A DNA stretch of 8,954 bases from Actinomycetota bacterium (GTDB lineage Bacteria > Zhuqueibacterota > Zhuqueibacteria > Residuimicrobiales > Krinioviventaceae), in contig JAACEJ010000100.1 of the NCBI GenBank assembly GCA_011682565.1, forward strand, positions 1 through 8,954. Direction: 5' to 3'. The first letter of the stretch is position 1, and the number at the start of each line of letters is the position of its first letter. The translations under genes and the position numbers were made by a program. A model generated the notes under the pieces. It was not told where the DNA came from and did no database searches. It saw only the letters and a list, made by a program, of their open reading frames with translations. Below, one piece after another: positions 1 through 6,501 of this stretch.

Positions 1-2063
1 AATTCGTTCAGGAAAAAATTATCTTTATCAATAATGGATGCAGCGGAGGTCAATTTTTTCACAACAGAAGGATGGTAGCCTAAAAACATGTACTCAAATT
101 TTCCTGTGAACGGCTTAATTTCGATCGGGTTTTTGTAAATATCACATAAAATAATTTTTGCCTTTTGTACATTATAAATTGATCTCAACATTCCTAAAAT
201 TGATTTTATAACAGCCTGTGGAGACATAAAAACCGCATCGCTCAGCCATTTGACCGCATTCACAACACGATTATGTTCTTCAGCCAGACGAACACGATAA
301 AAGAGGAGGGCCAGCATATTCGCCAGGGTTTGAAAAAAATACAAATAGCCAATGCCTATAAATCTATCCCAATTTTTTTTCGTAACTTCTACATCAATAA
401 CACCCAAGACTAGTTTTTTGTATTCAATCAAAAAAACATGATCAGCATAAACTTTTTCGTCGTTTACTTTTTCATAATAGCTGGAGAGTTGTTTGTACTC
501 CGGGTGCCCAGCCAGCTCGGGGTGTTTTCTTATATCAATGAAATAAGGTTCCTGCTCATTAACATAAACACTTGGCATAGGTCCCGAACTATCTATCGGC
601 TCTTCAACAGGCGCCAGATAAATGCGCCGTTTTATTCTCACAGCTAAACCAGCCAGACCTGTTTTCATTGAAATTTCTTTGAAGCGTTGACAAGCATCTT
701 CGCTCCACCCAATAGGATGCGGAAAACGTATAACTTGTTCCCCATTGCTGTCTTTAGAAATATAACCAATCGATATGGTTTCGATGCCGGTTATATCTAC
801 TATCAGTTCCGACAGTTTTTTGAAAATATAACCAATATCATCAAAGTTCTGTATCTTTAGCCTGTCTGCTTTCTCAAACAACGCTTTAATTTCAAATAAA
901 AATCGGGATTGGTCAACATTTAGAGAATAAATAAAAGAATTACGTATACGAACTGCAAGAAACCGGCAGTATTGTGTTGCGAGTGAGCGCTCAAAATCTC
1001 CATATACTATTTTCTCCCGGTAAGAAAGTTTAATAAAGCCAAGCAAGATGTCTTCATTTACCAAGGCTGTGTAAAATAAAGTTTTTTCGGCAGACTCGCC
1101 CACAAAACCTTGCAAACTGGAAAATTCTTTTTTCAGTTCCAGACAATAGTATCTGGACTGGGAATTCTCTATCTGGTGAAAAGTCAATCCTTGTTGCGCC
1201 AGAGACTTGTCTTTTCGCCACAAGGAAATAACCGCAGAAATCAATCCTTCGTCTTCTTCAATCCACAGACCGGTAGAAAGACTTCTCTGCGGTGTACTGC
1301 TCTTCTTTCCAATTAGGTATTCAGTCACGACTTCAAACGTTTGCTTTGGTTCACCTTTTTTGCTTTTTCCTCCTTCCGCTTCAGAGTAACTTCTATTTAA
1401 CACAAGCCCAATCGAATAATCGCAGTTAAGCGTTTTACTCATTCCCAATAAAGTTGTTCTGATTATTTGTTTTATTTCTCGAGAAGGTAGTTTTTTTGCG
1501 CTATTCAAGTATTTTATAACTTTTGCATGATAAAATCTCACAAGTCTGTCAGCTAAAAACACAGAAAAAAGGCGCAAAGATTTCACATTTTTTAAGATTC
1601 CATCTACTTCTTGTGTTAAGAAAAAAATAGACCCCCACTCGATACTGTACTGACTTTTTCCTGTAACTATTGGAAGGCGAAAAAGATATTGCTCCTGATC
1701 TTCGAAAGAATTGTCCATATTTTTTATCTGGCGATATTGAGGAAAATGAAGAGGAGATTGTTCAAAACAAATATTTATATCACAGCAGTTTTCTCGAGAA
1801 CAGCCCCAATATATTACCTCTTTTTTAACCAAAGGAGCATAACTCAGGAACAAGATAGCCTGATTAATCTTCATTTTTTCGGCAAAAATGTTACAGAATC
1901 TTTTAAATATTTGTTGGCATGTCATGTCTGTACGATCCTGTCGCAGCAGAAAAACGTTCATATTGAGATCAAAGGACAGATCAAGGAATCTTTGATCTTT
2001 GGGCGCCGTTTCTTTTATATATTCTATAAGCGATCTTGTTAAGCTATCCAATCTTTGCCGCAT
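1..2063 (-). CDS. Large multi-GAF-like sensor or signalling protein, N-terminal 687 residues (3' end off window)
   Basis: I translated the minus strand by hand: one frame stays open from the start codon to the window edge, so the gene is real but cut at its C-terminal side. Counting from the ATG at 2063, I see GAF-like units at about residues 50-180, 195-380 and 408-598, and a fourth starting near 613. Each has an amphipathic helix, then a beta strand (for example AILFLSYAP at 69-77, TISIGYIS at 429-436), and units 2 and 3 have a late strand (LLGFIKLSY, LVLGVIDVEV) followed by a long helix. A helical linker with coiled-coil character (about 590-612) joins units 3 and 4. No transmembrane segment or signal peptide is evident, so it is probably cytoplasmic. 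GAF domains commonly bind small ligands or dimerise and are coupled to kinase, cyclase, phosphatase or other output domains; here the output domain is not visible. The first unit has a cysteine cluster (C88, C93, C94, C99). The alternative start at 2120 lacks a good ribosome binding site. The gene is visibly AT-rich compared with the operon to its right. Confidence 0.8.
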   Translation of the reverse strand, partial: MRQRLDSLTRSLIEYIKETAPKDQRFLDLSFDLNMNVFLLRQDRTDMTCQQIFKRFCNIFAEKMKINQAILFLSYAPLVKKEVIYWGCSRENCCDINICFEQSPLHFPQYRQIKNMDNSFEDQEQYLFRLPIVTGKSQYSIEWGSIFFLTQEVDGILKNVKSLRLFSVFLADRLVRFYHAKVIKYLNSAKKLPSREIKQIIRTTLLGMSKTLNCDYSIGLVLNRSYSEAEGGKSKKGEPKQTFEVVTEYLIGKKSSTPQRSLSTGLWIEEDEGLISAVISLWRKDKSLAQQGLTFHQIENSQSRYYCLELKKEFSSLQGFVGESAEKTLFYTALVNEDILLGFIKLSYREKIVYGDFERSLATQYCRFLAVRIRNSFIYSLNVDQSRFLFEIKALFEKADRLKIQNFDDIGYIFKKLSELIVDITGIETISIGYISKDSNGEQVIRFPHPIGWSEDACQRFKEISMKTGLAGLAVRIKRRIYLAPVEEPIDSSGPMPSVYVNEQEPYFIDIRKHPELAGHPEYKQLSSYYEKVNDEKVYADHVFLIEYKKLVLGVIDVEVTKKNWDRFIGIGYLYFFQTLANMLALLFYRVRLAEEHNRVVNAVKWLSDAVFMSPQAVIKSILGMLRSIYNVQKAKIILCDIYKNPIEIKPFTGKFEYMFLGYHPSVVKKLTSAASIIDKDNFFLNE

Positions 2064-2068
2064 AAGAG

Positions 2069-2074
2069 CACCTT
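2069..2074 (-). promoter_or_regulatory. Ribosome binding site deciding the start of the multi-GAF gene
   Basis: On the minus strand AAGGTG lies five bases before the ATG at 2063 and contains the AGGTG portion of the Shine-Dalgarno consensus. The in-frame ATG at 2120 is preceded only by CATAAAG with no comparable site, and an in-frame TGA lies seven codons further upstream. The site therefore favours the start at 2063. Confidence 0.5.
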
Positions 2075-2151
2075 TTATAAAATTTGATATGGAAGACGTA
2101 TAAGGTGAGGTGGTCCCCATCTTTATGACATTTTTCTCTAGTCAATGCATT

Positions 2152-2179
2152 AATTTAAAAAATATGTTTAGAATTTCAA
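2152..2179 (-). promoter_or_regulatory. Candidate sigma-70-type promoter for the multi-GAF gene
   Basis: On the minus strand TTGAAA (2179-2174) is followed after 16 bases by TAAATT (2157-2152), a 5/6 and 4/6 match to the -35 and -10 consensus. Transcription would begin near 2145, giving a leader of roughly 80 bases to the start at 2063. The region is AT-rich, so chance matches are easy, and in Bacteroidota-like organisms the promoter consensus differs. This is a candidate only. Confidence 0.25.
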
Positions 2180-2195
2180 GAAAATAATCAACAAT

Positions 2196-2230
2196 TTGAC
2201 CTTGCATTTTGATCGCTTTAATACTATATT
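2196..2230 (+). promoter_or_regulatory. Candidate promoter for the six-gene operon
   Basis: TTGACC (2196-2201) is a 5/6 match to a -35 box. TAATAC begins 17 bases later (2219-2224, only 3/6), and the better -10-like TATATT (2225-2230) sits at a long 23-base spacing. This is the only gap of more than 20 bases upstream of the operon, so a promoter is expected here, but the exact boxes are uncertain. Confidence 0.3.
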
Positions 2231-2259
2231 TCTTAAAACGTAAAAAAGATAAAAAGACG

Positions 2260-3120
2260 ATGGGAGATGTAATTCCCCGGATGATGTTAAAATGGCGGGG
2301 CTTTTTTTTATTATCGCGTCCCGTTAATGTGTTGATCGCAATGGCCTCCATATTTATCGGCGCCTTTATTTCCGGCAGCATCGAGCCGCTGGTGAGGCTG
2401 TTGATGGCCTGTTTTGCCGGAGGGCTAATTACCGCTGCCGCAAATGCCGTCAACGACTTTTTTGACGTTGAAATCGATGTGATCAACAAGCCGGAGCGGC
2501 CCTTGCCAAAAGGCATGGTAACTCCAAGAGCGGCTTTTTTATTCTCGACGATTCTGTTTCTGACAGGCATCAGCGTAAGTTTTTTTGTAAATTTTACCGC
2601 TTACATCATTGCCGGTGTTTTCTCTCTTTTGCTCTATTTTTACAGCGCGTATCTTAAACGCACTGTACTTTTTGGAAATATAACGGTCAGCCTGGCCACG
2701 GCCTTTGCGTTTATCTTCGGCGGCATCGCAGTCGGGCGATTGCAGCAGTCTTTGATTCCCGCCGGTTTTGCTTTCCTGATGCACCTCGGACGCGAAATCA
2801 TTAAGGACATGGAAGACGTTAAAGGCGATCTCGCCAACAACGCCCGCACGCTGCCGGTTGTTTTTGGTTTTGCTGCCGCCCGGTGGGTTGCAACAATTGT
2901 CTTTTCACTGTTGATTGTTGCGACGTTGATGCCGAAAATTTACTCGATTTACGGAAACTGGTATTTCCTGATTGTCATGCTGGGCGTCAACTCCGTTCTC
3001 GTTTTAACGATTTCCGCACTTTGGCAAAAAGGAGAAAAAACAAATTTGCGCCTGTTGAGCGCTCTTCTCAAAGCGGACATGGTTGTGGGCCTGGCAGCGA
3101 TTTATGCCGGAAAATGGTAA
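2260..3120 (+). CDS. UbiA-superfamily prenyltransferase, digeranylgeranylglyceryl-phosphate-synthase-like
   Basis: Integral membrane enzyme expected to transfer a polyprenyl group from its diphosphate to an acceptor lipid; the closest family by motif is geranylgeranylglycerol-phosphate geranylgeranyltransferase, the second ether-bond step of archaeal-type lipid synthesis. From the ATG at 2260 it has 286 residues, a normal length. The first Asp-rich motif is NDFFDVEID (65-73), followed by KPERPLPKG (77-85). The second is REIIKDMEDVKGD (178-190), the form typical of DGGGP-synthase-like members. Several hydrophobic helices separate them. The frame is open back to a TTG at 2209, but that extension is lysine-rich and unlike the family; the ATGs at 2281 and 2284 are also possible starts. 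It is the first gene of the operon, with dtd six bases downstream. Other UbiA substrates (a quinone or chlorin-type acceptor) cannot be excluded, and no GGGP synthase is visible in the window. Confidence 0.85.
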   Translation: MGDVIPRMMLKWRGFFLLSRPVNVLIAMASIFIGAFISGSIEPLVRLLMACFAGGLITAAANAVNDFFDVEIDVINKPERPLPKGMVTPRAAFLFSTILFLTGISVSFFVNFTAYIIAGVFSLLLYFYSAYLKRTVLFGNITVSLATAFAFIFGGIAVGRLQQSLIPAGFAFLMHLGREIIKDMEDVKGDLANNARTLPVVFGFAAARWVATIVFSLLIVATLMPKIYSIYGNWYFLIVMLGVNSVLVLTISALWQKGEKTNLRLLSALLKADMVVGLAAIYAGKW

Positions 3121-3126
3121 TATTCT

Positions 3127-3576
3127 ATGAGAGCACTGATTCAACGCGTATCACAAGCATCTGTCGCCGTTGATGATAAAATATTGGGGGAAATTAATCA
3201 TGGCCTCGTCGTCCTGCTTGGCGTTAAAAACGGGGATGACGAAAAAGCCGCGCAATACCTGGCAAACAAAATTGTCAACCTGCGAATCTTTGAGGATGCG
3301 GACGGTAAATTCAACCTGTCCGCCCTGGATGTAAAAGCCGAAATTCTGGCCATTTCACAGTTCACGCTTTATGCCGATTGCCGCCGTGGTCGTCGCCCCG
3401 GATTTTCCGATGCAGCGCGGCCGGAAATTTCTTTGCCCCTGTACCAAAAATTCGTGCAAATGTTGCAAGAGAGCGATCTCAAAGTTGGGCAAGGTGAATT
3501 CGGAGCGCACATGCTGGTAAAAATTTATAATGACGGCCCGGTCACGATTCTGCTCGACAGTGAAGATAAAAGATAG
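3127..3576 (+). CDS. dtd: D-aminoacyl-tRNA deacylase
   Basis: Hydrolyses D-amino acids (and glycine mischarged on tRNA-Ala) from tRNA in the cytoplasm, a proofreading step of translation. The 149-residue length is standard for DTD. The family's signature motifs are present: SQFTLYAD (77-84), GRRPGF (88-93), GEFGAHM (123-129) and the Gly-cisPro motif in NDGPVT (135-140), which holds the D-amino-acid chirality check. The protein begins MRALIQRVSQASV, matching the usual N-terminus, so the ATG at 3127 is secure although no strong Shine-Dalgarno sequence precedes it. Its six-base distance from the prenyltransferase gene and from the first possible maf start indicates cotranscription. Confidence 0.96.
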   Translation: MRALIQRVSQASVAVDDKILGEINHGLVVLLGVKNGDDEKAAQYLANKIVNLRIFEDADGKFNLSALDVKAEILAISQFTLYADCRRGRRPGFSDAARPEISLPLYQKFVQMLQESDLKVGQGEFGAHMLVKIYNDGPVTILLDSEDKR

Positions 3577-3585
3577 GATCAGTTG

Positions 3586-4179
3586 TTGGTGAAAAAAAAT
3601 TACAACGGCAAACTGATCCTTGCGTCCCAATCTCCCCGGCGCGCAGACCTTCTATCATTAATCGGTTTTGATTTTGATGTTCGGCCAAGCCGGATCGATG
3701 AAGATTCGATTCGGGAGACAGAGCCGGAAAAACACGTTAAAGCGCTTTCACTGGCAAAGGCAAAAAAAGTCGCGCGATCCGTTGAAAAAGGTCTGGTTGT
3801 TGGCGCGGACACGATTGTGGTTTTGAACGGTGAGATTCTCGGCAAGCCGTCGAGTCCGGAGGATGCGGCGCGAATGTTGCGAAAACTCAGCGGACGTGTG
3901 CATAAAGTTTATACCGGTTTCACGATCATTGAAATGCCCGGCGGGCGCACCGTCTCTGACTTTGAAATGACTGCCGTTCGTTTTCGTCAACTGGCGGATT
4001 GGGAAATTAAAAATTACGTCAGCACGCAAAATCCAATGGACAAAGCGGGAGCTTATGGCATTCAGGATCAGAGCGCCGTTTTTGCAGAGCGGATCGAAGG
4101 TTGTTTTTATAACGTCGTTGGTTTTCCTCTGACAAAGTTTTATGTCACATTACTCGAGTTTGTTCAAAAAGATCATTAG
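3586..4179 (+). CDS. maf: Maf-type nucleoside triphosphate pyrophosphatase, dTTP/UTP (YhdE) type
   Basis: Cleaves non-canonical and some canonical nucleoside triphosphates to monophosphate and diphosphate; Maf proteins have also been linked to cell-division arrest. The motifs LASQSPRR (near residue 12), GADTIVV with the catalytic aspartate, LGKP, SGRVHKVYTG, DKAGAYGIQ and GCFYNVVGFPL are all present. AGAYGIQ and the following YNVVGFPL characterise the dTTP/UTP subgroup (E. coli YhdE), as opposed to the m7GTP subgroup (YceF). The start is not an ATG: TTG at 3583, TTG at 3586 and GTG at 3589 follow an AGGA at 3575-3578. The 3586 codon gives the best spacing (seven bases) and a 197-residue protein of typical length. 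It sits between dtd and rodZ. Confidence 0.94.
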   Translation: MVKKNYNGKLILASQSPRRADLLSLIGFDFDVRPSRIDEDSIRETEPEKHVKALSLAKAKKVARSVEKGLVVGADTIVVLNGEILGKPSSPEDAARMLRKLSGRVHKVYTGFTIIEMPGGRTVSDFEMTAVRFRQLADWEIKNYVSTQNPMDKAGAYGIQDQSAVFAERIEGCFYNVVGFPLTKFYVTLLEFVQKDH

Positions 4180-4183
4180 CAGC

Positions 4184-4188
4184 AGGAG
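4184..4188 (+). promoter_or_regulatory. Ribosome binding site for a TTG-initiated rodZ
   Basis: AGGAG lies four bases before TTG at 4193. It supports that TTG rather than the ATG at 4142, which lies inside the end of maf and would add 17 residues not expected ahead of the helix-turn-helix domain. Confidence 0.6.
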
Positions 4189-4192
4189 CATT

Positions 4193-5059
4193 TTGAATAC
4201 ATCTTTGGAAAAAATCGGCAGGGAACTCGCGCAGCAGCGGGAAGCGCGCGGCTTGAGCATAGAAGATTTGTCATCCAGGATAAAGATTTCCATCGGATTC
4301 ATCGAAAATATTGAAAAAGGTGATTTCGATTTTTTGCCGGCAGTTTATGTCAGGGCTTTTATTCGTTCTTATGCTGAAGAAGTCGGCCTCGATCCGGAAG
4401 TGATGCTGGCACGATTCAAGGCAGCAAAGAAACCTCAAAAACCGGCAGAAGAAATTCGAATGCCCGGGACAGTTCCAAAAAGTAAAGCAAAACAAAAAAA
4501 ACAGGCAAGCAAAACCCATGAGCACGAACTTGCGCAACGCATAAAAGATTTGCAATTTTATTTTACTCTTTTCAAACCGTTTATACTGGTTGGAATCGGC
4601 ATTGTTATTCTTTTTGTCATCATTCGACTTTTGCTTCCCGGCACGAATAACACACCGGCCCGGCCACCGCAGCCCAAGGTGAGCGAATCTGTTCCCGACA
4701 CGTTAGTCGACGAATCTCAACCAAGCCGGGAAATACAGCAGGCAAAAACAATTTCTTCATCCCTGCAGCTCACCATCACGGCAATTGAAACGACATGGAT
4801 GCGAATTGTCGTCAATGATACAATTGCCGATGAAGCGACTTTTGCCCCGGGCGACATGCGAACCTGGGAAAGCAACAAGGATTTTTATTTGCTTATTGGT
4901 AATGCCGGCGGTGTGAGATTTAACCTGAACGGAAAGAACCTTGGAATCGTTGGCAATCCGGGGCAGGTGGCAAATCTGCTGATCAATAAAAACGGCGTAA
5001 AGCGCATACCCTATTCAAGCCTCCCTTCAGCGATGAACCGGGCAAGACGTATTCAATAG
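4193..5059 (+). CDS. rodZ: RodZ-like cytoskeletal/membrane protein with helix-turn-helix and DUF4115-type domain
   Basis: RodZ family proteins link the MreB cytoskeleton to the cell-wall synthesis machinery in rod-shaped bacteria. From the TTG at 4193 the protein has 288 residues. Residues about 6-70 form a Cro/C1-like helix-turn-helix of the RodZ type (GRELAQQREARGLSIEDLS, then IGFIENIEKGDFDFLPA and YVRAFIRSYAEEVGLD). A lysine-rich linker follows, one transmembrane helix at about 124-148 (core FILVGIGIVILFVII), a proline-rich periplasmic stretch, then a beta-rich C-terminal domain at about 190-272 resembling DUF4115. The order and size match RodZ. The ATG at 4142 would overlap maf by 38 bases and is not preferred. 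Its neighbour mpl supports an envelope role. RodZ-like proteins can also act as regulators, so the MreB partnership is inferred from family knowledge. Confidence 0.88.
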   Translation: MNTSLEKIGRELAQQREARGLSIEDLSSRIKISIGFIENIEKGDFDFLPAVYVRAFIRSYAEEVGLDPEVMLARFKAAKKPQKPAEEIRMPGTVPKSKAKQKKQASKTHEHELAQRIKDLQFYFTLFKPFILVGIGIVILFVIIRLLLPGTNNTPARPPQPKVSESVPDTLVDESQPSREIQQAKTISSSLQLTITAIETTWMRIVVNDTIADEATFAPGDMRTWESNKDFYLLIGNAGGVRFNLNGKNLGIVGNPGQVANLLINKNGVKRIPYSSLPSAMNRARRIQ

Positions 5060-5064
5060 AGGAG
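5060..5064 (+). promoter_or_regulatory. Ribosome binding site for TTG-initiated mpl
   Basis: AGGAG starts one base after the rodZ stop codon and is only two bases from the TTG at 5067, an unusually short spacing. No ATG suits the conserved N-terminus, since the next in-frame ATG falls inside the nucleotide-binding motif. Stop, Shine-Dalgarno and start are packed in 13 bases, suggesting coupled translation from rodZ. Confidence 0.5.
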
Positions 5065-5066
5065 CA

Positions 5067-6482
5067 TTGGAAGAAACGAAACGCATTTATTTTTTGGCCA
5101 TCTGTGGAACAGCGATGGCGTCGCTGGCAGCAATGTTTAAACAAAAAGGCTTTTATGTCTATGGCTCCGACGAAGGCGTTTATCCGCCAATGAGCACCTT
5201 TTTGCAGGAACAGGAAATAGCGGTTTATCAGGGATTCGATCCGGCTCACCTGGAACCGGCCCCGGATTTGGTTGTAGTCGGAAATGTCATTTCCAGGGGA
5301 AACGTCGAGATCGAGGAGATTCTGGCCCGGCACATTTCGTATATTTCGCTCCCGAATGCTCTGGCAGAATATTTTATTCGCGGTCACCGTTCGATCGTCG
5401 TCGCCGGTACGCATGGAAAAACCACGACCAGTTCTATGCTGGCATGGGTTTTCGATTTTGCCGGCAGAAAACCGGGATTTATGATCGGCGGTATTCCGAA
5501 AGATTTCGGCCGTGGTTTTCAGGTTGCCGGGGGAGAAGATTTTATCGTCGAGGGCGATGAATACGACAGCGCGTTTTTCGATAAAGCAGCAAAATTCCTG
5601 CGCTACATGCCGGATATTGGAATTATTAACAGCATTGAATTTGACCATGCCGATATTTATGATTCTGTAAAAGATATTGAAATCGCATTCAGGCGCTTTG
5701 TCAATCTTATCCCCAAAAACGGGCTGCTCGTTGTTGGGCAGGAGAATAATCTGGCAATGGAAATCAGCCGCGCCGCTTTTTGCCCGGTGGAAAGCTTTGG
5801 TTTGAATAACCGGGCCAACTGGTTCGCGCAGAACATCATTATCGATGCGGTGGGAACGGCATTCGATGTTTTCCACAATGGGATTAAAAAAGCAAAAATG
5901 AAGATTCGGCTGTTCGGCAATTACAATATTCGCAATTCATTGGCAGTCATTGCTGTTGCAAATCATGTTGGAATTGAATTTGGGGCCATCCAAAAAGCGC
6001 TGGCCGAATTTAGCGGTGTAAAAAGACGACAAGAATTAAAGGAAGATGTCGGCGGCATAAAAATATATGACGATTTCGGTCATCATCCGACGGCTGTTCG
6101 CGAAACACTGGAATCCTTTCGGACAAAATATCCGCAAAAGCACATCTGGGCGCTTTTTGAACCTCGTACAGCAACTATGCGAAGAGATATTTTTCAACAG
6201 GACTTTGTGAAAGCTTTTGAGCCGGCAGATGAAGTGCTTATTGCTCCGGTATATCGGCCGGACAAAGCACCGAAAGACCATATTTTTTCACCCGAAAAAC
6301 TGGCAGATGATCTCCATCAGCAAAACAAATCGGCGTACTATTTTCAGAACATAGACGAGATCGTGCAGCATCTCACAGCAAACGCGAAATCCGGGGATAT
6401 CATTCTTACTTTCAGTAACGGACCATTTGGAAATATACACAAAAAATTATCAGAGAAATTCAGAAAAAGGGACATACAATAA
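5067..6482 (+). CDS. mpl: UDP-N-acetylmuramate:L-alanyl-gamma-D-glutamyl-meso-diaminopimelate ligase
   Basis: Cytoplasmic ATP-dependent ligase of the Mur family that reattaches recovered murein tripeptide to UDP-MurNAc, bypassing MurC, D and E during peptidoglycan recycling. Length is 471 residues, usual for Mpl. Visible motifs are AICGTAMASL (11-20), the ATP-binding loop GTHGKTT (114-120), VEGDEYDSAFFD (161-172), EFDHADIY (191-198), FGNYNIRN (283-290), GVKRRQE (317-323), DDFGHHPTA (335-343) and EPRTATMRR (365-373). GDEYDSAFFD and the FEPRT region separate Mpl from MurC. The usual DDFAHHP is DDFGHHP here, a mild change. The start is TTG at 5067, seven bases after rodZ. It implies a meso-DAP wall and uptake or recovery of murein tripeptide. 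Confidence 0.95.
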   Translation: MEETKRIYFLAICGTAMASLAAMFKQKGFYVYGSDEGVYPPMSTFLQEQEIAVYQGFDPAHLEPAPDLVVVGNVISRGNVEIEEILARHISYISLPNALAEYFIRGHRSIVVAGTHGKTTTSSMLAWVFDFAGRKPGFMIGGIPKDFGRGFQVAGGEDFIVEGDEYDSAFFDKAAKFLRYMPDIGIINSIEFDHADIYDSVKDIEIAFRRFVNLIPKNGLLVVGQENNLAMEISRAAFCPVESFGLNNRANWFAQNIIIDAVGTAFDVFHNGIKKAKMKIRLFGNYNIRNSLAVIAVANHVGIEFGAIQKALAEFSGVKRRQELKEDVGGIKIYDDFGHHPTAVRETLESFRTKYPQKHIWALFEPRTATMRRDIFQQDFVKAFEPADEVLIAPVYRPDKAPKDHIFSPEKLADDLHQQNKSAYYFQNIDEIVQHLTANAKSGDIILTFSNGPFGNIHKKLSEKFRKRDIQ

Positions 6483-6488
6483 AATATG

Positions 6489-6494
6489 AAGGAA
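6489..6494 (+). promoter_or_regulatory. Ribosome binding site of the tandem R3H gene
   Basis: AAGGAA lies seven bases before ATG 6502, an ordinary spacing, within the 19-base gap after mpl. It supports the 152-residue product. Confidence 0.5.
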
Positions 6495-6501
6495 ACTGTG
6501 A

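Noticed and set aside
1689..2042. Plus-strand open frame of 117 codons and smaller plus-strand frames at 438-647 and 1110-1389
   Set aside because: All lie antisense to the continuous minus-strand multi-GAF frame and have no recognisable product.
2144..2151. Eight-base palindrome AATGCATT near the predicted transcription start of the multi-GAF gene, as a possible operator
   Set aside because: It is too short and lies in AT-rich sequence where such palindromes arise by chance. No second copy was seen nearby.
2209..2259. N-terminal extension of the prenyltransferase from a TTG at 2209
   Set aside because: The added residues are lysine-rich with no family counterpart, overlap the candidate promoter, and have no ribosome binding site. 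ATG 2260 is preferred.
2142..2570. Minus-strand open frame of 142 codons
   Set aside because: It overlaps the start of the prenyltransferase gene, including its first Asp-rich motif, and shows no domain.
4983..5876. Long open frame (297 codons) on the minus strand
   Set aside because: It lies antisense to rodZ's end and mpl, both with clear family motifs. Its translation has no recognisable domain and looks like a shadow frame.
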